64,000 nucleotides of DNA, taken from positions 56,063-120,062 of the forward strand of contig DATCTK010000062.1 of the NCBI GenBank assembly GCA_036567985.1. The letters run 5' to 3'. The notes under the pieces were generated by a model. That model was not told where the DNA came from. It saw only the letters and a program-made list of their open reading frames with translations, and did no database searches. The position numbers and the translations under genes were made by a program. Position 1 is the first letter of the stretch, and the number at the start of each line of letters is the position of its first letter. Positions 52,466 through 61,625 of this stretch are shown one piece after another. This DNA comes from SZUA-229 sp036567985 (GTDB lineage: Bacteria > Pseudomonadota > Gammaproteobacteria > SZUA-229).

Positions 52466-54361
52466 TTAATCTGGCATGGGATAATGAAAGCGCAAATATT
52501 TCTGCGCATTGCTCAACACCTGGAAGGCATCTTTCAGATGATGCCGCTCACTGTCGGATACATTTTCCGGTTCGATATTATTGTCCGCCTCACGTTCAAG
52601 TCGCAGATCATGTGCCTGATGCCGAATGCGTACCATGGCAATAAACTCCAGTGCATAACGTAATTTTTCCACCTGGCCGGCGGGCAGACTTGCGGCTTTC
52701 TCGATATCGTCCAGCCGTTCAAATGAATTCTGTGCGCGTGAACCCGCCGCCAGGGCATGTACACGAATCACATCCACCATGGGTGCGGTACCGCGTCGCT
52801 TGAGATTAATAGTGTTATTCTGCTTGCCATCTTTTTCCATCACAAAGGTGCGAAAAAAACCCAGTGGCGGGGTGCGCCCCAGTGCATTACGTGCCAGTGC
52901 ACCGAGAAAGCGCTTGTTTCGGCTGGCACGTGTGACAATTAAATCCTGCAGTATTTCAACATAACTTTCTTCACCGTATGCGGCATCCAGGTCGAAAAAA
53001 ATCGAACTGTGCAACAAGCGTTCCGGGTCGGGTCGTGTTATCCATTCTTCAAAATAATTTTTCCATACCGACAGCGGCTGACGCCATTTCTGATTAGTGG
53101 CCATAATGCCGCCGGTGCAGTATGGGTAACCACAGGCCGCCAGTCCATCACTCAGGCGTTTGGCCAGCTCGGCAAAATAGGCATCGTGTTGTTCTGGAAT
53201 AAATGCATCGGATAACACCAGCGCATTGTCCTGGTCAGTGGTAATAGACTGGTCATCCCTTGCCATGGAACCATTAACCATTAAACAGTAGGGCACGGGC
53301 GGCGGGCCGAGTTCATCCTCGGCAAGTTCCAGCAGGCGACGGGTCAGACTGCGACCAATGGTGGACAGGGCACTGCCGATCATCTGCGAAGTCGCGCCTT
53401 CATCCACCAGGCGAATAAATGCGGCGCGCACTTCCGGCATCAACCGCGCCAGCCCTTTTACATTGTTCTGGTGAAAAATATTGCTCACCAGGTAAAGGCT
53501 GTTATGGGTTTCATAACGCACAATGTCCGCCAGCTGCACCACACCCACCGGACGACGTCGGTGCAGGATCGGCAGGTGATCTACATTATTACGCAGCATT
53601 GCCAACATGGCTTCATACACTGTTTCATCCGACTGAATACTGATCAGCTCACCCTGTTTGATTTCACTCAACCGGGTTTGTGCCGAGCCACCCTGGGCCA
53701 GCACGCGCATGCGAAAATCCTGATCGGTAAGAATACCGGTAATTGTCCAGTATTGACCTTCGTTATCGCTATAGGCCAACGGGTCTGTTTCATCCGCAGC
53801 CGCTAACAGCAATATTGCCGGCACTTGTTGTTCAGTCATTCGCTGTGCCGCCTGTTCAACCGTGGCGGATTCTTCAATGGTTACCGGCAATCGACTGATC
53901 AGGCTGCGCACCCGGGTGACCATCATGTCGTTTTCGCGCTGGCTCTGCTCAACCGTGGCCTTGAGCCGTGAACCGGACAACTCAACAAAGTCGGCGAAAT
54001 TGTCGTCTTCATCACACAGTTGCTGGAATACCGCATCGGGAATCAGGTAGATCAGGGTGTCTTCAATTGCACTGGCCGGATAGCGCACAAGGTGATTATG
54101 TAACAGACCAAGCTGACCGAAGATATCACCCTCACCCAGCCGGTTATACAGCTCGTTATTGTGGCGATAGGTTTCCACCGCACCACTGCGAATATAGTAG
54201 AGTGAGTCGATGCTCTGTTTATAGGAAAGGATTAAACTGCCGGCGCGAAAGTAACTGATTTCCACCGAGCTGGCAACGCTGTCCAGCAGTTGTTCACTGA
54301 GGCGATCGAATGGCGGGTATAGCCCCAGGTGTTCGCGTATTTCTCGTACTTCGGCTTCCAT
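52466..54361 (-). CDS. cNMP-binding/CBS/DUF294 nucleotidyltransferase-like protein
   Basis: Protein of 631 residues in order: cyclic-nucleotide-binding domain (about 15-130, LGEGDIFGQLGLLHN), two CBS domains (about 160-300), DUF294 nucleotidyltransferase-like domain with GSMARDDQSITTDQDNALV (GS and DxD pattern), and DUF294 C-terminal substrate-binding helices. Such proteins are believed to link ligand sensing to nucleotidyl transfer on a partner, possibly PII-like signalling, but no target is known. Paired with the downstream exonuclease. Confidence 0.9.
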   Translation of the reverse strand: MEAEVREIREHLGLYPPFDRLSEQLLDSVASSVEISYFRAGSLILSYKQSIDSLYYIRSGAVETYRHNNELYNRLGEGDIFGQLGLLHNHLVRYPASAIEDTLIYLIPDAVFQQLCDEDDNFADFVELSGSRLKATVEQSQRENDMMVTRVRSLISRLPVTIEESATVEQAAQRMTEQQVPAILLLAAADETDPLAYSDNEGQYWTITGILTDQDFRMRVLAQGGSAQTRLSEIKQGELISIQSDETVYEAMLAMLRNNVDHLPILHRRRPVGVVQLADIVRYETHNSLYLVSNIFHQNNVKGLARLMPEVRAAFIRLVDEGATSQMIGSALSTIGRSLTRRLLELAEDELGPPPVPYCLMVNGSMARDDQSITTDQDNALVLSDAFIPEQHDAYFAELAKRLSDGLAACGYPYCTGGIMATNQKWRQPLSVWKNYFEEWITRPDPERLLHSSIFFDLDAAYGEESYVEILQDLIVTRASRNKRFLGALARNALGRTPPLGFFRTFVMEKDGKQNNTINLKRRGTAPMVDVIRVHALAAGSRAQNSFERLDDIEKAASLPAGQVEKLRYALEFIAMVRIRHQAHDLRLEREADNNIEPENVSDSERHHLKDAFQVLSNAQKYLRFHYPMPD

Positions 54362-54504
54362 AGGTCGGCCTCGTCGACGGCTATTGTCTGCTGAGTAATC
54401 TGCAGCGCTGGATAAAAGCGACTGCCTTTATTTTGTGGAAAAAAGTAACGTATGCATGCAGGACATACTCCAGGCTGTATCCAGCCACCCTGTCTCGCCA
54501 CTCT

Positions 54505-55053
54505 CTATCTGGCCAGCCCTTTTTCTACCTGTTGCCGGGTGTCTTTATCAATTAGCAGTTCAATTAACTGCAGTGCAAAATCCATTGCTGTACCCGGCCC
54601 ACGGGAGGTAATGATATTGCCATCCATTTCAATGGGCGTGTTTTTCAGCTCGGTGCTATTAAGTGTGGCTGCATCCAGCGCACCGGGGTAACTGGTGGCG
54701 CGTTTGTTTTCCAGCAGGCCCAGATGCGCCAGCACCCTGGGTGCTGCACAAATTGCCGCAATGTATTTATTGTCTGCGGCATGCTGTTTTATCAAATTCT
54801 GCAGAAGTGGATTATCACGCAGATGATCGGCGCCTGGCTGGCCGCCTGGCAGAACAATCATATCAAAGGCCTGATCCACTACCTCACTGATCTGCACATC
54901 GGCAATAAAGGTGATACCACGGGAAGCATGCACCGGTTGATCATCCAGCCCGGCGGTAACCACCTTGACACCGGCACGGGTCAGTAGATCGGTAATGGTG
55001 ACGGCTTCCAGCTCTTCACAACCCTGAGCCAGGGGTACAAGAACAGTTGGCAT
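54505..55053 (-). CDS. yajL: DJ-1/PfpI family protein, YajL type
   Basis: Protein of 182 residues of the DJ-1 fold: VLVPLAQGCEELEAVTITDLL, MIVLPGGQPGADHLRDN, and the nucleophile elbow AAICAAPRVLAHLGLL with the reactive Cys. YajL is a protein-repair or deglycase/chaperone-type enzyme linked to oxidative and carbonyl stress. Its ATG overlaps the ctpA stop by one base (TAATG). Confidence 0.92.
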   Translation of the reverse strand: MPTVLVPLAQGCEELEAVTITDLLTRAGVKVVTAGLDDQPVHASRGITFIADVQISEVVDQAFDMIVLPGGQPGADHLRDNPLLQNLIKQHAADNKYIAAICAAPRVLAHLGLLENKRATSYPGALDAATLNSTELKNTPIEMDGNIITSRGPGTAMDFALQLIELLIDKDTRQQVEKGLAR

Positions 55054-56429
55054 TATTCGTACTCCTTTGACTTGTCGATTTTACTGGCTTGCGTCGGTGA
55101 CAATATGTGCATGCCCTTGAGCAGATTTAATGCTTCATGCACTTTATAATCACTGCGCAGTTTGCTGACGATTTCATTATCCTGTTTTTCTTCTGCCGCA
55201 TTTTTCTTCTGCAGCTTATCCTGCTTTTCACCATTCAACAGGTGGCCACTCAAATCCGCCTCGGTGATTTTTATCTGGCCACTGTCTGTCTGTACGGTGA
55301 GCTGCATATCCTTGAGCGCAATATCCGGCTCTATGCCTTCGGCCTGAATCGAACGACCATTCGGGGTGTAATAACGCGCGGTGGTAAATTTTACCGCGGC
55401 ACCATTACGCAATTCCTGGATGGTTTGCACCGAGCCCTTGCCAAAAGATTTCTCACCCATAATCACCGCACGTTTATGGTCCTGTAATGCGCCGGCAACA
55501 ATTTCAGATGCTGAGGCGGAACCGGCATTGATCAACACCACAATGGGTTTGTCATTCATTACGTCATCCGAATTGGCATTGAATTCAAAATATGAATTTT
55601 CCTTACGCCCTTTGGTGTACACCAGTTTACCTTTACGGATAAACAGGTCGGCCACATCCGCTGCGGCATTCAATACGCCACCCGGGTTATTGCGCAAATC
55701 GAGAATCATGCCGTCTAGCAGACCGCCATTTTCTTTTACCAGTTTGCTGATGGCTTCACGCAGCTGCACTGCAGTTTTTGCCTGGAAGGTGCTTAAACGG
55801 ATATAGGCAAAGCCCGGTTCCAGCAAATGGGTTTTGACACTTTCCACCTTGATAATCGCGCGCTCGATAACGAATTCCAGCGGCTTGTCCTCACCTTCAC
55901 GCATGATGCTAAGGGCAATTTTAGTACCCGGCTTGCCGCGCATGATTTTTACCGCATCATTCAGTGATATATCTTTTACCGGCTTGTTGTCGAGGCGAAT
56001 AATCAGGTCACCCGCCTGTATGCCTGCATGATAGGCCGGCGTGTCATCAATCGGCGAGATCACCTTAACAAAGCCGTTTTCCATACCCACCTGGATACCC
56101 AGCCCACCGAATTCGCCACTGGTGCCGATTTTCAGTTCGTTGTATTCATCTTTATTCATATAGGTGGAGTGGGGATCAAGCCCGGACAACATGCCGCGAA
56201 TGGCATGTTCCAGCAGAGCTTCGTCGCTCACTTCTTCTACATAATCGGATTTGATGCGCGCAAAAATATCGGAAAAGTTACGCAACTCGGCGAGCGGCAG
56301 ACCCGCAGACTGTTCGCTGATTTCTTCGTCCAGCTCCTTCGAGTCAGCATGTACCGGTGCACTGAACAGGCCGCCGGAAAAAGCAACCAGGGAAAACACT
56401 GCAGCGTATAGCGGCCTTGCCTGAAACAT
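55053..56429 (-). CDS. ctpA: Carboxyl-terminal processing protease, S41 family
   Basis: Periplasmic Ser/Lys protease of 458 residues: signal peptide, PDZ domain (GLGIQVGMENGFVKVISPIDDTPAYHAGIQAGD), and catalytic core with GSASASEIVAGALQDHKRAV (Ser) and GEKSFGKGSVQ (Lys). It processes or degrades envelope proteins, for instance peptidoglycan enzymes. Downstream of envC-like gene by 109 bases, as in many gammaproteobacteria. Confidence 0.95.
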   Translation of the reverse strand: MFQARPLYAAVFSLVAFSGGLFSAPVHADSKELDEEISEQSAGLPLAELRNFSDIFARIKSDYVEEVSDEALLEHAIRGMLSGLDPHSTYMNKDEYNELKIGTSGEFGGLGIQVGMENGFVKVISPIDDTPAYHAGIQAGDLIIRLDNKPVKDISLNDAVKIMRGKPGTKIALSIMREGEDKPLEFVIERAIIKVESVKTHLLEPGFAYIRLSTFQAKTAVQLREAISKLVKENGGLLDGMILDLRNNPGGVLNAAADVADLFIRKGKLVYTKGRKENSYFEFNANSDDVMNDKPIVVLINAGSASASEIVAGALQDHKRAVIMGEKSFGKGSVQTIQELRNGAAVKFTTARYYTPNGRSIQAEGIEPDIALKDMQLTVQTDSGQIKITEADLSGHLLNGEKQDKLQKKNAAEEKQDNEIVSKLRSDYKVHEALNLLKGMHILSPTQASKIDKSKEYE

Positions 56430-56538
56430 AATCTACTCCTGAACAATACCCGGCCTGTGAGGCCCAATGCCTGTTATGCAAACAGCCGGGTACTAATGGT
56501 TATGACTGTATTGTTATTGAGACTCTGCAGATCAGAGT

Positions 56539-57726
56539 CTACTCGTTTTCCTGTAGCGCCACATGACGCACTTTACTTGAACACCACTGTGAGGGATTAA
56601 CCGGCTTGCCCTGTTTTCTGATTTCAAAATATAAGCCAGATCGACTTTGCCCGCCACTGTCTCCCACACTGGCTATCACATCACTGGCTTCAATCCAGTC
56701 GCCCACGTCTTTATAGAGTTCCTGAGCGAAGCCGTACAAACTCATAAAGCCGTCATTGTGATCGATAATGGTGATAAAACCATAACCCTGTAGCCAGTCG
56801 GCAAAAACCACGCGACCATTGGCCACGGCACGCACCGGCTCACCATAATCGGCATTGATCACCACGCCGTTCCATTTAAGTCCACCCTGGCTGCGCACGC
56901 CACCAAAGCCGACCCTGAAATCACCCGCAGCAGGCCAGGGCAATGCCCCTTTGAGCTGGCCAAACGGCTTTTGGTTCAATGGCCCGGCGGGGATGTCCGC
57001 CAGCATTTCGCCCAGGGATTCCAGCAGGTTCTCGATGCGGTTACGGCTGCTTTCCAGTTCCTTCAGGGTGTGTTGCTGGTGATTGATGTCCTGATTCAGT
57101 TTAACCAGCAGTGCCTTGCGCTCATTACGGTGTTCGCTCAGGCGCTGTTTGCTTTTGCGGTTATTGATCACCAGCTGCTTCAGCTCTTCTGTCACCTCGG
57201 CAATTTCCGCCTGCAGTGCCTGCTCCCGCTCTATGCTGCCGAGGAAGCGCTGTATTTCATCGCCCCGCGCGCGGTTGAGGTAGCTGTAATAGGTCATGGC
57301 TCGCCCCATTTCCGCCGGGTTCTGCTGGTTTAGCAGCATTTTAAGCTGTGGCTGCTGGCCCATGGCGTAGGCGGAGCGGATCTGCGCGGCGAGCAGCTGC
57401 TTCTGCTTTTCCAGGCTTTTCTGTAATTTTTTCAACTCCTGCCGGGACTTTTCCAGATTCTGAGACGATTTTTTATGTTTGCTCTGGTTATTTCGCAGCG
57501 CCCTGGCGGCCTTAGCAATTTTTATCTCCAGCTTCTTCAGGTCGTCGCGCAGGGTGTCGCGGCGGCTTTTACTGTCAGTGAGCGATGACACCACTTCACC
57601 GATTTTGCTGCGAATCTGGTCCAGCCTTGACTGGTATTCACTGGCAGACTCCGCGCTGGCACTGGCAACTGGAAGCACCAGCAGACAGATACACAACAGA
57701 TGGCTGAAACGCGTCGATTTACACAT
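56539..57726 (-). CDS. envC: EnvC-like murein hydrolase activator with degenerate LytM domain
   Basis: Protein of 395 residues: signal peptide, long coiled coil (about 25-250), and an M23/LytM domain at about 280-390. The metal-binding residues are missing: the HxxxD motif is NGVVIN and the HxH motif is YFEIR, so it should not hydrolyse peptidoglycan itself. This is the state of EnvC, which recruits and activates amidases at the septum through FtsEX. Its position before ctpA fits the envC-ctpA order. Confidence 0.92.
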   Translation of the reverse strand: MCKSTRFSHLLCICLLVLPVASASAESASEYQSRLDQIRSKIGEVVSSLTDSKSRRDTLRDDLKKLEIKIAKAARALRNNQSKHKKSSQNLEKSRQELKKLQKSLEKQKQLLAAQIRSAYAMGQQPQLKMLLNQQNPAEMGRAMTYYSYLNRARGDEIQRFLGSIEREQALQAEIAEVTEELKQLVINNRKSKQRLSEHRNERKALLVKLNQDINHQQHTLKELESSRNRIENLLESLGEMLADIPAGPLNQKPFGQLKGALPWPAAGDFRVGFGGVRSQGGLKWNGVVINADYGEPVRAVANGRVVFADWLQGYGFITIIDHNDGFMSLYGFAQELYKDVGDWIEASDVIASVGDSGGQSRSGLYFEIRKQGKPVNPSQWCSSKVRHVALQENE

Positions 57727-57831
57727 ATTATTGAATACTAATGATTTTTCCCGCCACCGCTAACTGCGGCTCATCTGCTAATCGCATTTTTTCTAAAAAA
57801 ACACTGGATATGCTGAATAATTTCAGTTAAA

Positions 57832-57861
57832 TAGTATCTATCATTTTATGGTAGTTTACTA
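57832..57861 (+). promoter_or_regulatory. Imperfect dyad upstream of the ArsR gene
   Basis: TAGTATCTATCA and TGGTAGTTTACTA are inverted with one extra base on the right arm, 36 bases upstream of the ArsR start. It may be the ArsR operator (inference). Confidence 0.4.
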
Positions 57862-57897
57862 ATATAAGTGAATACAAATTTCCGGGGAAGGAACACA

Positions 57898-58233
57898 ATG
57901 GTTGCAAATGTAGAATTCGAAACCCAACTGATGACACGAGAAGAAGACATAGACCGTGCCTCTCGTTCATTAAAAGCTATGTCACATCCCTTACGCCTCA
58001 AGATATTATGCACTTTACAGGATCAGGAAGTCAGTGTGCAGGATATTGTTGATAATGTAGGGACTTCACAGAGCAATATCTCGCAGCATCTGGCAATTTT
58101 GCGCGACAAGGGCATACTCGCCTCACGCAAGGACGCCAACCGGGTGTATTACCGTGTTGGCGATGCCCGCACCCTGCGTTTAATCAGCATGATGCAGGAA
58201 GTGTTCTGTAGCCAGCGCATATTTGAAGAATAG
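57898..58233 (+). CDS. ArsR-family repressor, SqrR/BigR-like thiol sensor
   Basis: Winged-HTH repressor of 111 residues. HTH helix TSQSNISQHLAILRDKG and wing KDANRVYYRV are typical of ArsR proteins. Two cysteines, Cys38 (LKILCTL) and Cys104 (EVFCSQ), are 66 residues apart. In SqrR and BigR, a Cys pair at the same helices (LxILCxL and xxFC) forms a disulfide or tetrasulfide in response to sulfide. The classical metal site CVC motif of ArsR/SmtB is missing. The ATG at 57898 has AAGGA 5 bases upstream. A rhodanese-led operon follows on the same strand. Confidence 0.85.
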   Translation: MVANVEFETQLMTREEDIDRASRSLKAMSHPLRLKILCTLQDQEVSVQDIVDNVGTSQSNISQHLAILRDKGILASRKDANRVYYRVGDARTLRLISMMQEVFCSQRIFEE

Positions 58234-58264
58234 CCCTCTATAGCGGCCGCCTTAAGGCCAGTGC

Positions 58265-58301
58265 TATAATCCCGAGCCTCTGATTAGCGATGATCAGAGG
58301 C
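58265..58301 (+). promoter_or_regulatory. Extended -10 promoter and palindrome of the rhodanese-grxC-trxC-secB-gpsA operon
   Basis: TGCTATAAT (58262-58270) is a perfect extended -10. The start site would be near 58277, at the first base of a 9-bp perfect palindrome GCCTCTGAT/ATCAGAGGC (58276-58301) that could be an ArsR operator or a 5'-end mRNA stem. It is followed by TTATTAG, so weak terminator function for the ArsR gene is also possible. Confidence 0.6.
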
Positions 58302-58329
58302 TTATTAGTTTTAGTGTCGGAGTAAACGC

Positions 58330-58755
58330 ATGTCCCAAATGATCGAATTTGCCGGTAATAACCTGATTCTGGTGACCGCAATGATCGTAATTCTCGCCCT
58401 TATCCTGAAGACCGAAATCGGTGTTCGACTGAATAAAATCCCCCAGCTCACAATTAATGACGCAGTTCGCCTGCTGAATGATGATGATGTCGTGGTACTT
58501 GATGTACGCGAAACCAATGAATACAACTCGGGCCACCTGCGCGACGCCATTCACATACCGGTGAGCGCACTCAATAAGCGCATCAGTGAAATTGAAAAAT
58601 ATAAAAATAAAAAAATTCTCGCCTACTGCCGCTCCGGTAACCGTTCCAATACGGCCTGCCGTCTGCTCAGCAAACAGGGCTTCGAGAATGTGAACAATAT
58701 GTCCGGCGGCGTTATAGGCTGGTCCAGCGCCAACCTGCCGCTATCCAAAAAGTAA
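58330..58755 (+). CDS. yibN: Membrane-anchored rhodanese-like protein (YibN type)
   Basis: Protein of 141 residues: membrane segment at about 9-27 (NLILVTAMIVILALI), then a single rhodanese domain with VVVLDVRETNEYNSGHLRDA and active loop AYCRSGNRSNTA, which has the CRxGxR form. YibN is the first gene before grxC-secB in E. coli as well. It probably handles sulfane sulfur at the membrane and has been tied to YidC/protein insertion. 20 bases to grxC. Confidence 0.9.
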   Translation: MSQMIEFAGNNLILVTAMIVILALILKTEIGVRLNKIPQLTINDAVRLLNDDDVVVLDVRETNEYNSGHLRDAIHIPVSALNKRISEIEKYKNKKILAYCRSGNRSNTACRLLSKQGFENVNNMSGGVIGWSSANLPLSKK

Positions 58756-58775
58756 GCAACCGGGGAACCGTTACT

Positions 58776-59039
58776 ATGCCACAAGCAGAAATCACCGTTT
58801 ATTACGCACCTTTTTGTCCCTACTGCACCTGGGCCAAGCAGTTACTCGACAGCAAGGAAGTTGAATTCACCATGGTGAATGTCAATGACGGCAGTGAAAT
58901 CCGCCAGCAAATGGAACAACGCGCGGGCCGCACCAGCGTGCCGCAGATTTTTATCGGTGACACCCACGTGGGCGGTTACGATGAACTGGCCGCGATGGAT
59001 GACCGGGGCGAGCTGGACTCGCTGATAGCCGGAGCCTAG
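58776..59039 (+). CDS. grxC: Glutaredoxin 3
   Basis: Glutaredoxin of 87 residues with active site CPYC (Cys14 and Cys17) and TSVPQIFIGDTHVGGYDEL, the glutathione site with cis-Pro. It reduces disulfides and ribonucleotide reductase using glutathione. It sits between yibN and trxC and ends 2 bases before trxC. Confidence 0.96.
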   Translation: MPQAEITVYYAPFCPYCTWAKQLLDSKEVEFTMVNVNDGSEIRQQMEQRAGRTSVPQIFIGDTHVGGYDELAAMDDRGELDSLIAGA

Positions 59040-59041
59040 CC

Positions 59042-59467
59042 ATGCAGCTGGTATGCCCACATTGCGCCGCCCTCAATCGCGTGGCTGACAATCGGCCCGC
59101 CAGCCAGGCCAGCTGCGGCAAGTGCCATAAATCACTGTTTACCGGCCATGCCCTGCCGGTGTCCCAGGCGATGTTTGATCGCATGCTGACAAAAAGCGAA
59201 CTGCCACTGGTGGTGGATTTCTGGGCCGAGTGGTGTGGCCCCTGCAAAATGATGGCGCCGGTATTCGAACAGGCGGCGCAACAGATCGAGCCACGCGCCC
59301 GCCTGCTGAAGGTGGACACCGAGGCGGAACAGGGGCTGGCGGCGCGCTATCAGATTCGCAGCATCCCCACTTTAATGATATTCTCCGCGGGAAAGGAAAT
59401 AGCCAGGATGTCAGGCGCATTAGATAAAAACAGCCTGCTTAACTGGATTAATCAAAATTTAAAATAA
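59042..59467 (+). CDS. trxC: Thioredoxin TrxC (thioredoxin 2)
   Basis: Protein of 141 residues: an N-terminal zinc ribbon with four Cys (VCPHCAAL and CGKCHK) and a thioredoxin fold with VDFWAEWCGPCKMMAPVF. The zinc ribbon separates TrxC from TrxA and tunes it for oxidative stress. Its place between grxC and secB is not the E. coli order and is notable. ATG 2 bases after the grxC stop suggests coupling. Confidence 0.94.
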   Translation: MQLVCPHCAALNRVADNRPASQASCGKCHKSLFTGHALPVSQAMFDRMLTKSELPLVVDFWAEWCGPCKMMAPVFEQAAQQIEPRARLLKVDTEAEQGLAARYQIRSIPTLMIFSAGKEIARMSGALDKNSLLNWINQNLK

Positions 59468-59479
59468 CGGGTTTATAAA

Positions 59480-59938
59480 ATGAGCGAACAAGCCAATCAG
59501 CAACAATTCTCTATTCAAAAAATTTACCTCAAGGATGTGTCATTCGAGTCACCCAACTCACCGGCGGTATTCACCGGCGAATGGAAACCGGAAGTCAACG
59601 TTCAGCTCAATACCGAGATCAAGGGCCTGGATAACAATATGCACGAAGTTATCCTGAGTGTGACCGTAACTGCCAAACAGCAGGACAAGACCGCGTTTCT
59701 GGTGGAAGTGAAACAGGCGGGTCTGTTCCAGCTGGCGGGTTTTGAACAGGAACAACTGGGGGGCATGCTCGGCGCCTACTGCCCGGAAACCCTGTTCCCC
59801 TATGCCCGTGAAGCCATTTCCGACCTGGTGACCAAGGGCGGTTTCCCGCAACTGCTGCTGTCACCGGTTAACTTCAATGCACTCTATATGCAGCATCAGC
59901 AACAGCAGGCACAGGCCGCAAGCGACACAGCGCACTAA
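59480..59938 (+). CDS. secB: Protein-export chaperone SecB
   Basis: Protein of 152 residues with the SecB fold: IYLKDVSFESPNSPAVF, EVILSVTVTAKQQDKTAFLVEVKQAGLF and LFPYAREAISDLVTKGGFPQLLLSPVNF. SecB holds preproteins unfolded and hands them to SecA. It is followed 5 bases later by gpsA, as in E. coli. Confidence 0.97.
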   Translation: MSEQANQQQFSIQKIYLKDVSFESPNSPAVFTGEWKPEVNVQLNTEIKGLDNNMHEVILSVTVTAKQQDKTAFLVEVKQAGLFQLAGFEQEQLGGMLGAYCPETLFPYAREAISDLVTKGGFPQLLLSPVNFNALYMQHQQQQAQAASDTAH

Positions 59939-59943
59939 ACCCC

Positions 59944-60951
59944 ATGGCGAATACGGCGGATAGAAAGATTGCGGTCATCGGCGGTGGCTCCTGGGGCACC
60001 GCGCTGGCAATGCAGGTGGCCCGCGCCGGACACGACCTGGTGTTATGGGACATAGACACACAACATGTGCAGGCGATGCAGAAAAGCCGCCGCAACGAGC
60101 GCTATCTCCCGGGCATCGAACTCCCCGAACGCCTGCAGCTCAGTGATCAGCTGATCCCCACCCTGCAACGTGCAGAAACCCTGTTAATCGCCATTCCCAG
60201 CCATGCGGTGCGCAGCTTTCTGCAACAGAATCACAGCCACATCAGCGCCGACAAGCACATTGTCTGGGCCACCAAGGGACTGGAAGAGGGCAGCGGCAAG
60301 CTGGTGCACCAGGTGGTGGCGGAAGAACTGCCGCAGTGTAAAAGCACCGCGGTGGTCTCCGGCCCCACCTTTGCCGGCGAAGTCGCCCGGGATCTGCCCA
60401 CCGCAGTTACCGTAGCCTCCAGCAGTCACGCCATAGCCGCAGAAGTCGCCAGCTTTCTCCATTACGGCAATTTCCGCGTCTACACCTCGGAGGACATGAT
60501 CGGTGTAGAGCTCGGTGGTTCGCTTAAAAACGTACTTGCCATTGCTGCCGGTGCTGCTGATGGCCTGGGTTTCGGTGCCAATACCCGCGCCGCACTGATT
60601 ACCCGCGGCCTGCATGAAATTACCCAGCTGGGGCTGCGTATGGGCGCCCACGCAGAAACCTTTATGGGGCTGGCAGGCCTTGGTGACCTGGTACTCACCT
60701 GCACCGACAACCAATCACGCAACCGTCGCATGGGCCTGGCGCTGGCGGCGGGCAAGAGCATTGAAGCGGCTCGCGAGGAAATTGGCCAGGCGGTTGAAGG
60801 GGTAAAAACCGCCAGGGAAGCCTGGCAACTGGCGCAACGCTACCAGGTTGAGATGCCGATTATCGAACAGACCTACCGTGTGCTCTACGAAGGGCGCAAA
60901 CCGCTGGATGCAGTGCATGCGCTGCTGGGCCGGGAAGCCCGCCCCGAGTAA
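59944..60951 (+). CDS. gpsA: Glycerol-3-phosphate dehydrogenase [NAD(P)+]
   Basis: Enzyme of 335 residues that makes sn-glycerol 3-phosphate for phospholipids. IAVIGGGSWGTALAMQVARAG (NAD(P) site), VWATKGLEEGSG, VVSGPTFAGEVA, ELGGSLKNVLAIAAGAADGLG (catalytic Lys) and GLAGLGDLVLTCTDNQSRNR are intact. Last gene of the yibN operon; it converges on trmL with 6 bases between. Confidence 0.97.
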   Translation: MANTADRKIAVIGGGSWGTALAMQVARAGHDLVLWDIDTQHVQAMQKSRRNERYLPGIELPERLQLSDQLIPTLQRAETLLIAIPSHAVRSFLQQNHSHISADKHIVWATKGLEEGSGKLVHQVVAEELPQCKSTAVVSGPTFAGEVARDLPTAVTVASSSHAIAAEVASFLHYGNFRVYTSEDMIGVELGGSLKNVLAIAAGAADGLGFGANTRAALITRGLHEITQLGLRMGAHAETFMGLAGLGDLVLTCTDNQSRNRRMGLALAAGKSIEAAREEIGQAVEGVKTAREAWQLAQRYQVEMPIIEQTYRVLYEGRKPLDAVHALLGREARPE

Positions 60952-60957
60952 GCTCCC

Positions 60958-61422
60958 TCAAACTGCACCCTCAAACCCCAGCTGACGCCAGGCTTCATAT
61001 AGAATCACCGCCGCCGAGTTCGACAGGTTCATACTGCGGCTGTCGGCACACATGGGGATGCGAATCACCTGCCCCGCGGGCTGCTGCTGCAGATATTCCA
61101 GCGGCAGGCCCCGTGTCTCCGGGCCAAACAGGAAAGCATCACCGCTGGCATACTGCGGTTCGGTATAGCGCCGTGTACCCCGGGTGGAACAGGCAAACAC
61201 CCGCTTGAAGTCATTGTTCTGCAGGCACTCATCAAGACTTTTCCACACCTTCACCGACGCAAACTCCGCATAATCCAGCCCGGCGCGGCGCAGTTTTTTA
61301 TCCTCCAGCTCAAAACCCAGCGGCTCGATTAAATGCAGCTGGCTGTGGGTGTTGGCACACAGGCGAATAATATTGCCGGTATTGGGGGGTATTTCCGGTT
61401 CGTAGAGAATAATACTGAGCAT
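60958..61422 (-). CDS. trmL: tRNA (cytidine/uridine-2'-O-)-methyltransferase TrmL
   Basis: SPOUT methyltransferase of 154 residues: LYEPEIPPNTGNIIRLCANT, LFGPETRGLPLEYL and IRIPMCADSRSMNLSNSAAVILYEAWRQ. It methylates the ribose at wobble position 34 of tRNA-Leu. In E. coli trmL also lies close to gpsA (with cysE between); cysE is missing here. Confidence 0.95.
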   Translation of the reverse strand: MLSIILYEPEIPPNTGNIIRLCANTHSQLHLIEPLGFELEDKKLRRAGLDYAEFASVKVWKSLDECLQNNDFKRVFACSTRGTRRYTEPQYASGDAFLFGPETRGLPLEYLQQQPAGQVIRIPMCADSRSMNLSNSAAVILYEAWRQLGFEGAV

Positions 61423-61625
61423 TTAATCTTTATTTTCAACTGGTTAAAAGAGTTTATTTATGTACTACAATAATAAGCGTGTATTAATTATTGACTAAAT
61501 TGTGAATTACGTCTAAAAAATCTGCAATAATACGGCCTGTTAACAATACCTGAACCGGCGGCCTGGCCACAGGTTCAGGGCTAAATAAAACGGCGAGGGA
61601 CGCCCCACGGCAAAACTGACCAGAT

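Noticed and set aside
61491..61517. Sigma-70 promoter (TTGACT, TCTAAA) before the PrsR-like gene
   Set aside because: Spacing is only 15 bases and the region is generally AT-rich, so the match could be chance.
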